Shown in pieces: positions 33,256-42,482 of a DNA stretch of 43,458 nucleotides; position 1 is the first letter of the stretch; every line of letters starts with the position of its first letter. This DNA is from UBA7446 sp024639165 (GTDB lineage Bacteria > Bacteroidota > Bacteroidia > Flavobacteriales > Flavobacteriaceae): positions 1 through 43,458 of the forward strand of contig JAHEIX010000009.1 of NCBI GenBank assembly GCA_024639165.1. Direction: 5' to 3'. The position numbers and the translations under genes are program-made. The notes under the pieces were generated by a model, which was not told the DNA's origin, did no database searches, and was given only the letters and a program-made list of their open reading frames with translations.

Positions 33256-34920
33256 TTATTCGTAAGCGTCCATGTGGACACTACCTATGGCACGTCCTGA
33301 AGGTTCATTCATATTTTGAAAGGATGCATCCCATGCCAAAGCAGTTGGTGTACTGCAAGCTATCGAAGGTACAGAAGGTACCGTCAGTGCTGCTGCCTGC
33401 GACGGAAAGTGTTCTTCAAAAATACTGCGATAGAAATATTCTTCTTTAGTTCTAGGCGGCTGGGCTGGAAAACGATGGTTCACCTGCTCCATTTGTGCAT
33501 CCGTTACAGAAGACTCTACCAATTCTTTAAGGGAATCTATCCAGTTGTAGCCAACTCCATCGCTAAACTGCTCTTTTTGACGCCAAGCGACAGACTCAGG
33601 CAATTCATCTTCAAACGCCTTGCGAAGTACCCATTTTTCCATACGCTCGGGAGTAATCATCTTGTCTTTTGGATTGATACGCATGGCAACATCCATAAAT
33701 TCTTTGTCCAAAAAGGGAACGCGACCTTCAATACCCCAAGCTGCCAGTGATTTGTTGGCTCTCAAACAATCGTATTGATAAAGCTTTTCTAGCTTTCTGA
33801 CAGTCTCTTTGTGGAACTCTTCTGGGCTAGGTGCTTTGTGAAAATACAAATAACCACCAAACACCTCGTCTGCGCCTTCGCCAGAAAGCACCATCTTAAT
33901 GCCCATGGATTTGATTACACGAGCCAATAGGTACATCGGTGTGGAAGCACGAACAGTAGTAATGTCATAGGTCTCCAAGTGGTAAATAACATCTCGAATG
34001 GCGTCTAAGCCTTCTTGTACGGTAAAGGTAACTTCGTGGTGAATCGTACCAATTCGGTCTGCAACGACTTTTGCAGCAGCCAAATCAGGCGAACCTTCTA
34101 AGCCAATAGAAAAAGAGTGTAGTTGTGGCCACCAGGCTTCTTGTTTGTCATCTGCCTCAACACGATTCTTAGCAAACTTTTTCGCCAAGGCCGAGGTAAT
34201 GGACGAATCCAAGCCACCTGAAAGCAAAACGCCATACGGTACATCACTCATAAGTTGACGGTGAACCGCATCTTCAAGCGCTTTACCCAAGTCTTCAATA
34301 CTTGTTGGGTTGTCTTTAACAGCTTCATAATCTTCCCAATCACGTGTATACCATTTTTTCGGAGCTTCGTCTTTTGAAGTCATATAGTGTCCCGGAGGAA
34401 AAACCTCAATGCTGTGACAAACACCCTCCAAGGCTTTTAGTTCAGAAGCCACATATCGAGTACCCGCTTGATCAAAACCGTAGTATAGTGGAATAATCCC
34501 CATATGGTCTCTAGCAATTAGAAAATCGTTGTTGGCAGCATCATAGAGTGCAAAACCAAAAATTCCGTTAAGATCATCGATAAAATCAACGCCTTTTTGT
34601 TGGTACAACGCCAAGATCACTTCACAGTCAGAACCTGTTTGAAAAGCATAATCAGGGGTGGTAGCGCGAAGCTCACGGTGGTTGTATATCTCGCCATTGG
34701 CAGCGAGCACAAGCTGTTTGTCTGGACTAAACAAAGGCTGCTTTCCAGAGGCTGGGTCAACAATCGCCAAGCGTTCGTGCGCAAATATGGCATGGTCGTC
34801 GGCATATATACCACTCCAGTCCGGTCCACGATGCCTAATTTTTTTGGACATCTCGAGCAACTGTGGTCGAAGCTCTTCGGTTGATTGCTTGACATCTAAA
34901 GCACATACAATTCCGCACAT
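33256..34920 (-). CDS. asnB: Asparagine synthetase B (glutamine-hydrolysing)
   Basis: A 554-residue enzyme making asparagine from aspartate, ATP and glutamine. The N-terminal glutaminase domain begins MCGIVCALD with the nucleophile Cys2, followed by RHRGPDWSG and LAANGEIYNH. The synthetase domain shows the pyrophosphatase loop VLLSGGLDSSITSALA and LSGEGADEVFGGYLYF, then RVPFLDKEFMDVAM. Full length for the E. coli AsnB type. The sequence before it is AT-rich, with a 7 of 8 match to the -7 box (CAAATTTG). It is followed by a likely terminator. Confidence 0.96.
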   Translation of the reverse strand: MCGIVCALDVKQSTEELRPQLLEMSKKIRHRGPDWSGIYADDHAIFAHERLAIVDPASGKQPLFSPDKQLVLAANGEIYNHRELRATTPDYAFQTGSDCEVILALYQQKGVDFIDDLNGIFGFALYDAANNDFLIARDHMGIIPLYYGFDQAGTRYVASELKALEGVCHSIEVFPPGHYMTSKDEAPKKWYTRDWEDYEAVKDNPTSIEDLGKALEDAVHRQLMSDVPYGVLLSGGLDSSITSALAKKFAKNRVEADDKQEAWWPQLHSFSIGLEGSPDLAAAKVVADRIGTIHHEVTFTVQEGLDAIRDVIYHLETYDITTVRASTPMYLLARVIKSMGIKMVLSGEGADEVFGGYLYFHKAPSPEEFHKETVRKLEKLYQYDCLRANKSLAAWGIEGRVPFLDKEFMDVAMRINPKDKMITPERMEKWVLRKAFEDELPESVAWRQKEQFSDGVGYNWIDSLKELVESSVTDAQMEQVNHRFPAQPPRTKEEYFYRSIFEEHFPSQAAALTVPSVPSIACSTPTALAWDASFQNMNEPSGRAIGSVHMDAYE

Positions 34921-35098
34921 AGTTTTAATTTTGTGGCAAATTTGCTATATTTATTTTTATTATTAAGTATATTATGGATATTTAACTTAATTATTAAACA
35001 TTATCGATCGTTTTTAATTAAGTTTTAATGTGTTTAGTTGAATAATTATATATTCTTGTTTAAAATCTTCTAAAAAACATGCTTACTTTTAACCCCAT

Positions 35099-35782
35099 AT
35101 GGGAACTCCAATTATTTCAATACAAAATGCGGCCATACAGCAAAACAAAAATGTGGTTCTAAACAAGGTATCGCTTGATATCGAGGCTGGTGCGTTTGTT
35201 TATTTTATTGGAAGAACAGGAAGTGGGAAAAGCAGTTTGATACGAACACTTTATGCCGCACTTCCATTAAAGTCGGGAGAAATTAGCATCTGTGACACGG
35301 CTTTGGCAACACTTAAAAGCAAACATGTGCATAAACTGAGGCGCATGTTAGGCATTGTTTTTCAAGACTTTAAGCTCCTACCCGACCGTAACGTATATCA
35401 AAATTTGGCCTTTGTATTGCGTGCCACAGGCTGGAAAAATAAAGCAGCGCGTGATGCGCGTATCAACGAAGTATTGACGCTAGTGAATTTAGAAGGAAAA
35501 GAGAAGAAATTTCCACAAACCTTATCAGGCGGTGAGCAACAACGCCTTTCTATAGGTCGAGCTTTGCTCAATCATCCAAAAGTATTGCTAGCCGACGAAC
35601 CAACTGGCAACCTAGACCCCATTACGAGGTGGGAAATTATGGATGTGCTTCAAAATGTAAACAAACAAGGCACCACAATACTCATGGCCACACACGATTT
35701 TGGGATTATTCAAAAGTATCCCGGAAAGACCTTTAAGTGTGAAGAAGGCATGGTTACTGAGGTTGTTGTAAAAAACCAATAA
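35099..35782 (+). CDS. ftsE: Cell division ATP-binding protein FtsE
   Basis: A 227-residue ABC ATPase that with FtsX links division to peptidoglycan hydrolases. It has Walker A FIGRTGSGKSSLI, the Q-loop with the FtsE-typical FQDFKLLPDRNVYQNLAF, signature LSGGEQQRLSIGRA, Walker B VLLADEPTGNLD and the H-loop ATHDFGI. The Q-loop sequence separates FtsE from LolD and MacB ATPases. FtsX is not next to it and must be elsewhere. A 7 of 8 match to the -7 box (TACTTTTA) lies 8 bases before the ATG. The upstream 34921-35098 region is AT-rich with only promoter-like words. The next gene starts 1 base after its stop. Confidence 0.93.
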   Translation: MGTPIISIQNAAIQQNKNVVLNKVSLDIEAGAFVYFIGRTGSGKSSLIRTLYAALPLKSGEISICDTALATLKSKHVHKLRRMLGIVFQDFKLLPDRNVYQNLAFVLRATGWKNKAARDARINEVLTLVNLEGKEKKFPQTLSGGEQQRLSIGRALLNHPKVLLADEPTGNLDPITRWEIMDVLQNVNKQGTTILMATHDFGIIQKYPGKTFKCEEGMVTEVVVKNQ

Positions 35783-35783
35783 G

Positions 35784-36653
35784 TTGATATCTATTTGCAT
35801 ACCAACATATAATACTGATTGCACGGGTTTACTCAAATCATTAAACAATCAAATAAAATCGCTTGATGCCATCATTGAAATTATCGTTTTTGATGATGGA
35901 TCTACTTTGCATCAAATATCAAACAAAACTGTTTGTAGGAGCATGGGGTATGTACACATTGAAAACAAAGAAAATTTAGGTCGGGTTGCATCACGAAAAA
36001 AACTAGCAGAAATAAGCAAGTACCAATATTTGTTGTTTATAGATGCTGACATGATTCCTAAAAATGAGACATTCTTAATAAAATATCATGATTTTGCACT
36101 AACTAAAGCGCAAGTTGTTTTTGGAGGGTATGCTTATGAAAAAGAGGGGGGAAACAAACATTTACTACGTCATAAATACGGAATAAAAAGAGAAGAGAAA
36201 AACTCAGTAATTCGCACAAAACGTCCTTTTAAAAACATCTATTCAGGAAATGTATTGATCAAAAAAGAGCTCTTTTTAAAGACCAATAAGGTTAAAAACA
36301 ACAGATACGGACTAGATTGTGTTTTTTCTGCATCGTTGAAAAATCTTAAAATAATCCCTATCCATATTGACAACGAAACCTATCACAATGGAATTGAGAG
36401 TAACACGGAATTTTTAAAAAAAGCAAGAGAGGGCGCTAAAACAATAGCCTGGCTCTACAAAAATAATGAAATCACCTATCGAGATAATGGCCTTGTCTAC
36501 GTTTTTAACTTGATTGAAAAAACAGGGCTTGTTGGATTATTCAAACTGATTGGACGAATAACAATAAAGCCAATAGAAAACCTACTATCCAAAAATAAAG
36601 CGCCTTTATTTTTATTTGATTTATATAGATTATATCACTTTACGGCTCGATAG
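35784..36653 (+). CDS. Family 2 glycosyltransferase (TTG start)
   Basis: A 289-residue GT-A enzyme starting (M)ISICIPTYNTDCTGLLKSL, with the nucleotide-binding IIVFDDGSTL, the block NLGRVASRKKLAE and the DXD in LLFIDADMIPKN. Then come GGYAYEKEGG and the acceptor region RYGLDCVFSASLKN. The start is a TTG 1 base after the ftsE stop, and no ATG lies near it, so translation is probably coupled to ftsE. It is richer in Lys and Asn and in AT than ftsE. It probably acts on an envelope glycan. Its last 19 bases overlap the 3' end of the convergent GT4 gene. Confidence 0.85.
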   Translation: MISICIPTYNTDCTGLLKSLNNQIKSLDAIIEIIVFDDGSTLHQISNKTVCRSMGYVHIENKENLGRVASRKKLAEISKYQYLLFIDADMIPKNETFLIKYHDFALTKAQVVFGGYAYEKEGGNKHLLRHKYGIKREEKNSVIRTKRPFKNIYSGNVLIKKELFLKTNKVKNNRYGLDCVFSASLKNLKIIPIHIDNETYHNGIESNTEFLKKAREGAKTIAWLYKNNEITYRDNGLVYVFNLIEKTGLVGLFKLIGRITIKPIENLLSKNKAPLFLFDLYRLYHFTAR

Positions 36654-37741
36654 TTTCTTTGCAAGGATACAAAAAGGGTATTCCAAACTTCAATAATGTC
36701 ATCCAAGTCGTAGCGTTGTATATTTTTAAAAGCATTTTCACCCATTTTTTGTCTCAAGGAAATATTAGCAATTAGGCTTTTTGTTTTTTCTGCAAAAGCA
36801 TCTAGATCATCGTTTTCAATCAAAAAGCCATCCTCTTCTGTTCTAATGATTTCTTTTAATCCAACAGGGCAATCAAATGCAACTACAGGAAGTCCAAAAG
36901 ACATAGATTCCATCACTACCAAAGGAAAAGATTCGTAAAACGATGTATGAATCATAAAGGCATAATCCATTAAAAATTCTTCAATTTCAACAACACTCTT
37001 TTTTACAGAAATAGAACCGTCAAGTTTATACGCATTAATCTGATTATGAAGCAAATCTATTTGTTCACCATCTCCGTATATATCTAAGTGCCAATCAGGA
37101 TATATTTTATGGATTTCTTTCCATATCTCAATCATTCGCACATATCCTTTTGACTCTACTAAGCGCCCCATTGCGATCACTTTTTTTGAAGTTAATTCAG
37201 CCTTTTTTTTGTTGGCTGACCATGAAGGGTTTGGTATAACTACAGCATTATCTAGATGTAAAAAAAAGGATTGAGATTTAGAAAGCGTAACTATTTTATC
37301 TACTCGGTTTAGCGCAAGGGCGTGCAGTTTTTTTAAAAAGAACCGTTTTAACACAAGACCTTTGTTTTTAGTGTTTAAAAAGGGAATAAAATCAATGGCA
37401 TGAGACTCAAAAATGAGAGGGATGTTCAGGCGGATAAAACAAGTCAAATAGCCTTTTAAACCGTTGTCACAAATAACAATACAATCAGGTTTTATATTTT
37501 TAATTGCTCTCTTTAATTTCCTAAAATACAAAAGGGAGCTTAATCTAAGGCTAGTGGGGGCATGGAGGTATTTTATAGAAATTGATGAGTCAAACGAATA
37601 GAAAGGCGCACTAAAAGCACCTGAAGATATAACATCTATTTCATGTCCGTATTTTTGGGTTAATAAAGATGTTTTTACGGATAGCATACGTGCCACACCC
37701 CCTTGTCCAAAAGCATCATGCGTTAAATATAGAATCTTCAT
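36635..37741 (-). CDS. Family 4 glycosyltransferase
   Basis: A 368-residue GT-B enzyme. The N-terminal domain begins MKILYLTHDAFGQGGVARML with the Gly-rich acceptor loop. The C-terminal donor-binding domain contains VIAMGRLVESKGYVRMIE, HLDIYGDGEQ and the E-x7-E motif in YESFPLVVMESMSFGLPVVA, which holds the nucleotide sugar. This is the GT4 family. It is the last gene of a minus-strand run with a CptA-like transferase and a flippase, so it likely builds a lipid-linked or LPS glycan. It starts 12 bases after the stop of the upstream gene. Confidence 0.88.
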   Translation of the reverse strand: MKILYLTHDAFGQGGVARMLSVKTSLLTQKYGHEIDVISSGAFSAPFYSFDSSISIKYLHAPTSLRLSSLLYFRKLKRAIKNIKPDCIVICDNGLKGYLTCFIRLNIPLIFESHAIDFIPFLNTKNKGLVLKRFFLKKLHALALNRVDKIVTLSKSQSFFLHLDNAVVIPNPSWSANKKKAELTSKKVIAMGRLVESKGYVRMIEIWKEIHKIYPDWHLDIYGDGEQIDLLHNQINAYKLDGSISVKKSVVEIEEFLMDYAFMIHTSFYESFPLVVMESMSFGLPVVAFDCPVGLKEIIRTEEDGFLIENDDLDAFAEKTKSLIANISLRQKMGENAFKNIQRYDLDDIIEVWNTLFVSLQRNYRAVK

Positions 37742-37753
37742 TCCAAAATCTTT

Positions 37754-39313
37754 CTATTTGACTAGGATAGTGTCTCGAACTATTCTAGGTCTTTCAACAA
37801 ATGAGTGGTTAAAAATACTTCTCTTGGGATCCAGATCCATCGAAAAGACATTACAAAGATCGGCAATAGAGTGAGATAAATCATTTAGAGAAAATTTACG
37901 CTTCAAATCACTCTCAGAAATCTCAAAGGTATTGGATCCCCACAACAAAAATGGAATTTCAACCATATTCAAACTAAACAAACCATTCGGTGAATGGCCA
38001 ACAAAGTCTAAACTATCATACACCTCCTCACCGTGATCTGAAAAATACAGAACAGATGCTGGGGCTTTTTGATTACGAACAGTCTCAATAATGGATCTTA
38101 TGATGTGATCTGTATACAACACCGCATTATCATAGTGATTGATGGTATTTAGCTTACGATCATTTAAATTAGTAGGGTATTTAGCAAAAGATGTTGGGTA
38201 GCGATAAGCATAGTTTGCATGAGTACCCATTAAATGGATAAAAATTATTTTTTTACTTTGATTTTCAGATAACGCTTGATGCAGTTCTGGTATCAATACT
38301 TCGTCATGAGTTGTTGGTAAATAATAATTTTCACTATTCAAAAAACGCACATCATCTGCAGAGATGCCAATTTTAGTAACCAAAGTTTCGTACATTCCAA
38401 TAGGAGGTTGATTTGACAACCAATATGTTTTGAATCCTGCCTGTTTAAACAATTGAATAACATTTCCAATTAGCTTGTTTTCTTTTTTTATGACAAGTGC
38501 TTCCATCAACGAACCAATGGTGTTGGTATCCCCACTAACAACATCTGAAAAAAGTTTAAGTTCCCCTTTTATTTCACTTAACATAGGAGTCGTGTTACGC
38601 TCATATCCATACAAACCAAAATGCAACTTACTAGTTGACTCCCCAATGACGATAACATGCGTTTTTATAGAATCAGAAAGTTGGGTGACTTCAGAAAAAG
38701 GATTTTGAACTAATTCAAGATTTTGAAACTGGTTGCGTTGCTTATTATAATCTAAAACACTGTTGACAATAGCAAAGAAGACATTGTAGTTTTGAACTTT
38801 TGTTGTGCTCATAATAAATATCCCGAGGGATGCAACAAAGAGCATAAAAAGGCGTCTAAAACTGCTCATAGTTGGAAGTTTAGGCTTAAAAAAATACCAC
38901 GAAAGGTAAAAGGAAATCATGACACCAAAAGCAAAAAACAAATGAGTATTAGCTAAGTTAAATTGTACAAATTCTCCTATTTCGCGTGTATTGGTGTCTA
39001 ATCCAATGAAAATGGCTGAAGAAGTAAACTCAGCTCTAAAGATTAAAAAATACACCCCTTCTAAAATGGTAAAAACAAGTAATAACAGAAAAATATATTT
39101 GAATATTTTAATAGCATATTGATTAAAAATCAAAACCATTATAGAGAAAAGAAGTGATGAAAAGGCAATATTCTCAACCAAATTAACAAGTCGTGTGGGG
39201 TCGTACTCAAAAACGGCTAATTCAGAAAGATAAACACCAATAAAAGAACTAAAAAGGAACACAAAAGGTTGAGCTACTTTAAAAACATCAATGTGCCTGT
39301 AATAATTATTCAT
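37754..39313 (-). CDS. CptA-like phosphoethanolamine transferase
   Basis: A 519-residue inner membrane protein with about five helices in the first 170 residues and a periplasmic sulfatase/alkaline phosphatase-fold domain. The catalytic Thr is in VIGESTSKLHFGLYGYERNT, the form seen in CptA-type enzymes that add phosphoethanolamine to LPS core. Metal ligands fit LYFSDHGEEVYD and FVGHSPNG near residues 425-445. Its role here would be modifying LPS or a surface glycan with phosphoethanolamine; the acceptor is inferred. It overlaps the flippase gene upstream by 8 bases and precedes the GT4 gene, all in one operon. Confidence 0.85.
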   Translation of the reverse strand: MNNYYRHIDVFKVAQPFVFLFSSFIGVYLSELAVFEYDPTRLVNLVENIAFSSLLFSIMVLIFNQYAIKIFKYIFLLLLVFTILEGVYFLIFRAEFTSSAIFIGLDTNTREIGEFVQFNLANTHLFFAFGVMISFYLSWYFFKPKLPTMSSFRRLFMLFVASLGIFIMSTTKVQNYNVFFAIVNSVLDYNKQRNQFQNLELVQNPFSEVTQLSDSIKTHVIVIGESTSKLHFGLYGYERNTTPMLSEIKGELKLFSDVVSGDTNTIGSLMEALVIKKENKLIGNVIQLFKQAGFKTYWLSNQPPIGMYETLVTKIGISADDVRFLNSENYYLPTTHDEVLIPELHQALSENQSKKIIFIHLMGTHANYAYRYPTSFAKYPTNLNDRKLNTINHYDNAVLYTDHIIRSIIETVRNQKAPASVLYFSDHGEEVYDSLDFVGHSPNGLFSLNMVEIPFLLWGSNTFEISESDLKRKFSLNDLSHSIADLCNVFSMDLDPKRSIFNHSFVERPRIVRDTILVK

Positions 39314-40547
39314 TAGCGCTTAAAAATAAAAGTTTACGGAGTAAAAACACATTAATACTAAAATATAAAAAGTATGAAACAAAATGTGCCTGTACTGCGC
39401 CTATTAGGCCAAAAAACTCAATAAACAAATAGGAGAATAATAACATTGAAATTGAAAAAACTAAATCTACCATTATATAATGTTTGATCAAACGACGAGC
39501 ATGAACATAAGCTAATAGGATCAATGAAGAAGCACGAAACACATCTCCTAAAAGTTGCCACATCATCAAATCACTAACAGCATTAAAGTTAGCTGTTAGC
39601 AACAACCAAATAATAGAGTCTCTGAATAAAAATAAAAGAAATAAAAAAACAATAAAACCTGGCATTAACTTAACAAAATACTCTTTTATCTGTCTTCGAA
39701 AAAAAGAGATATTTGAATTTGCTGAAATACGAGGTAGTACATACATCATAATAACAGACTGAAGCGCCATAAAGTAGAAAAAAGAAAATTGGTTTACTGC
39801 TTCCCAATAGCCTGCGTTTTCAGGGCCCAAAGTAAGCGTGATTCTATTCCTAATCAATATGTAAATTAGGGGAATAGCTATGCTTGAAAATAGGCTCATA
39901 AGACTATATAACCCCAGATTTTTAGCAACTGAAGTTGACCAATTTACTTTAAATACGTTTAAGGATTTTGAAACGTTAAAAACACTTAAGAAAAAGTATA
40001 TACCAGGAAGCGTTACAATAGTTAAAAGAGCTCCTGTTAAACCGTAATTTAAAATCATAAAAGCGGCGAGAGTGATTTTAAGAAGGTTCATAAGAATGTC
40101 TTGCCCAACAACTCGTTTATAGTTGCCAAAACCTTGAAGCAACGCATAGTACATAAGATGAAAACCGTGCATAGGGAGTAAAACAGCGGTAATTTTAAAA
40201 ATAAAATTCAACGAACGATCTTGAAAGATAGTTTGGGCTAATTCATCAGAAAAAAAATAAACAAAAAAGCCTCCAACAAGACTAGATATGGTAAAAATAA
40301 TATTCAAAGTACCAAGTAACTCGGTAATTTTATGTTTATGGAGCTTAAACTCTGATGAAAATCGGATAATTCCACTTTGCATCCCCATTGAGCCATATGA
40401 AGATAAAAGCTGGGTAACATTTTTTAAATTACCGAATGTCGCTAGACCAGATGGGCCAAGAAAATAGGCAAATAATTTTGTAAGCAAAAAGCCAACTAAA
40501 AGCTTAACTGCTACGGAGAGTGCAGAAAAAGAAAGAACATTGTACAA
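39306..40547 (-). CDS. Wzx-like polysaccharide flippase (MATE/MOP superfamily)
   Basis: A 413-residue membrane protein with about 12 hydrophobic helices and few charged loops, starting (M)YNVLSFSALSVAVKLLVGF. The N-terminal pattern LTKLFAYFLGPSGLATFGNL is typical of O-antigen flippases, which move lipid-linked sugars across the inner membrane. The start is TTG at 40547, because an in-frame stop lies just upstream and no ATG is near. It is the first gene of the three-gene envelope operon. No polymerase or ligase is found in the window, so the pathway is only partly here. Confidence 0.85.
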   Translation of the reverse strand: MYNVLSFSALSVAVKLLVGFLLTKLFAYFLGPSGLATFGNLKNVTQLLSSYGSMGMQSGIIRFSSEFKLHKHKITELLGTLNIIFTISSLVGGFFVYFFSDELAQTIFQDRSLNFIFKITAVLLPMHGFHLMYYALLQGFGNYKRVVGQDILMNLLKITLAAFMILNYGLTGALLTIVTLPGIYFFLSVFNVSKSLNVFKVNWSTSVAKNLGLYSLMSLFSSIAIPLIYILIRNRITLTLGPENAGYWEAVNQFSFFYFMALQSVIMMYVLPRISANSNISFFRRQIKEYFVKLMPGFIVFLFLLFLFRDSIIWLLLTANFNAVSDLMMWQLLGDVFRASSLILLAYVHARRLIKHYIMVDLVFSISMLLFSYLFIEFFGLIGAVQAHFVSYFLYFSINVFLLRKLLFLSANE

Positions 40548-40592
40548 GCGCTAATTGATTTTAGTTTTCTAAAATACAAAAACTAAACATGC

Positions 40593-42398
40593 TTAAGAAT
40601 ATTGTTTAGCATTTCGCTTACGCTCGTTTTCATCAAGGTATATTTTACGCAAGCGAAGTGAGTTTGGCGTTACCTCTACATACTCATCCTTTTGGATATA
40701 TTCCAGTGCTTCTTCAAGGCTAAAGGTGATGGGCGGAGCCAATTTAACCTTGTCATCAGAGCCTGATGCACGCACGTTAGAGAGCTTTTTAGTTTTAGTA
40801 ACATTTACCACTAAGTCATCTGCACGAGAATTTTCACCAATTACTTGCCCTGTATAGATTTCATCACCGGGCGGAACAAAAAACTTACCTCTATCTTGGA
40901 GCTTATCCAATGAATAGGGAATTGCTGTTCCTTTTTCCATAGAAATGAGTGATCCGTTGATTCTTCCTGGAATTTCACCTTTATATGGTTCATAATCAAT
41001 AAATCTATGGTTCATGATAGCTTCACCAGCCGTAGCGGTCAACAATTGATTTCTAAGACCAATAATGCCTCTTGAAGGAATCTTAAAGGAACACATCATA
41101 CGTCCCCCCTTTGGTTCCATGGCTGTCATTTCCCCTTTACGCATGGTTACCATTTCTACTGCTTTGCCCGAAACTTCTTCTGGAAGATCAATCGACAACT
41201 CTTCTATAGGCTCACATTTTTTGCCATCTACTTCTTTAATGATCACCTGTGGCTGACCAATTTGCAGTTCATAGCCCTCTCGGCGCATGGTTTCGATCAA
41301 AACAGATAAGTGCAGCACACCACGGCCATACACCATAAATTTATCTGCTGCATCTGTTTCTTCAAGGCGCATAGCCAGATTACGCTCCAACTCACGCTCC
41401 AAACGATCCTTGATGTGTCGTGAAGTAACAAACTTGCCTTCTTTGCCAAAAAATGGGGAATCGTTGATGGTAAACAACATACTCATGGTAGGTTCATCTA
41501 TAGCTATGGTAGGCAACGCTTCTGGTGCTTCAACGTCAGCAATAGTATCGCCAATTTCAAAATCTTCAAGCCCAACAACAGCACACAAATCTCCTGCGGC
41601 TACCTCATCTACTTTTTTTCTACCCAATCCATCAAAAACCAATAATTCTTTAATTTTTGACTTAACAATAGCCCCATCACGCTTCACAAGCGAAACTGTA
41701 TCCGAAGCCTTTAGTACACCACGGTGCAACCTTCCAATTGCAATTCGACCTGTAAAGGAAGAGTAATCAAGAGATGTTATCAGCATTTGAGTATTCCCGT
41801 CTGAGACTTTGGGTGCGGGAATATGCGCAACAACAGCATCTAACAATGGGGAAACAGAATCAGTTTGGTTTTGCCAATCCTCAGACATCCAATTATTTTT
41901 GGCGGATCCGTATAATACAGGAAAATCCAGTTGCCATTCCTCTGCTCCAAGTTCAAACATCAGATCAAAAACAGATTCGTATACTTCTTCGGGCGTACAG
42001 TTTTCTTTGTCAACCTTGTTAACGACCACTATGGGCTTTAACTTAAGATTGATCGCCTTTTGTAACACAAAGCGTGTTTGTGGCATAGGTCCTTCAAAAG
42101 CATCTACCAGCAGTAGTACTCCGTCGGCCATATTCAACACCCGCTCTACCTCGCCACCAAAATCGGCGTGACCAGGGGTGTCGATGATGTTAATTTTGGT
42201 GTCTTTGTATTGAACAGAAACATTCTTAGACAATATGGTAATACCACGCTCTCTTTCCAAATCATTATTATCTAAAATGAGCTCTCCTTTGGTTTCGTTG
42301 TCACGAAACAATTGGCAGTGATGAAGTATTTTGTCTACTAATGTTGTTTTACCATGATCAACGTGGGCGATAATGGCAATGTTTCGAATATTTTGCAT
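40593..42398 (-). CDS. typA: Translational GTPase TypA/BipA
   Basis: A 601-residue ribosome-binding GTPase of the elongation factor family, linked to stress and low-temperature ribosome assembly. G motifs: IAHVDHGKTTLVD, DTPGHADFGGEVER and VVNKVDKENC. The N-terminal RGITILSKNVSVQYK and C-terminal TFSLEEALEYIQKDEYVEVT fit BipA. The ATG at 42398 is chosen, because a GTG 6 codons upstream lies directly against the promoter box TACATTTG (minus strand, 42416-42423). Divergent from kdsA. Confidence 0.96.
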   Translation of the reverse strand: MQNIRNIAIIAHVDHGKTTLVDKILHHCQLFRDNETKGELILDNNDLERERGITILSKNVSVQYKDTKINIIDTPGHADFGGEVERVLNMADGVLLLVDAFEGPMPQTRFVLQKAINLKLKPIVVVNKVDKENCTPEEVYESVFDLMFELGAEEWQLDFPVLYGSAKNNWMSEDWQNQTDSVSPLLDAVVAHIPAPKVSDGNTQMLITSLDYSSFTGRIAIGRLHRGVLKASDTVSLVKRDGAIVKSKIKELLVFDGLGRKKVDEVAAGDLCAVVGLEDFEIGDTIADVEAPEALPTIAIDEPTMSMLFTINDSPFFGKEGKFVTSRHIKDRLERELERNLAMRLEETDAADKFMVYGRGVLHLSVLIETMRREGYELQIGQPQVIIKEVDGKKCEPIEELSIDLPEEVSGKAVEMVTMRKGEMTAMEPKGGRMMCSFKIPSRGIIGLRNQLLTATAGEAIMNHRFIDYEPYKGEIPGRINGSLISMEKGTAIPYSLDKLQDRGKFFVPPGDEIYTGQVIGENSRADDLVVNVTKTKKLSNVRASGSDDKVKLAPPITFSLEEALEYIQKDEYVEVTPNSLRLRKIYLDENERKRNAKQYS

Positions 42399-42415
42399 AG
42401 CTTTTTTTGGCGGCA

Positions 42416-42453
42416 CAAATGTACATTATTTTCCATTGGTGTTGTATGTACAT
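42416..42453. promoter_or_regulatory. typA promoter box and twin ATGTACAT palindromes
   Basis: The minus strand reads TACATTTG at 42416-42423, an exact -7 match for typA. The palindrome ATGTACAT occurs at 42419-42426, overlapping that box, and again at 42446-42453, 27 bases away. The second copy is part of GTTGTATGTACAT, whose first nine bases equal the arm of the inverted repeat at the rho promoter. Confidence 0.4.
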
Positions 42454-42482
42454 TGCATCTGTATAATTCCTATTTTTACAAG

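Noticed and set aside
34921..35098. Possible small RNA or riboswitch in the AT-rich asnB-ftsE interval
   Set aside because: No convincing stem-loop or terminator was seen; only promoter-like words are present.
42354..42482. Longer N-terminus for KdsA (313 residues)
   Set aside because: The extension overlaps typA and its promoter; the family start is MKTFTARQAQ at 42483.
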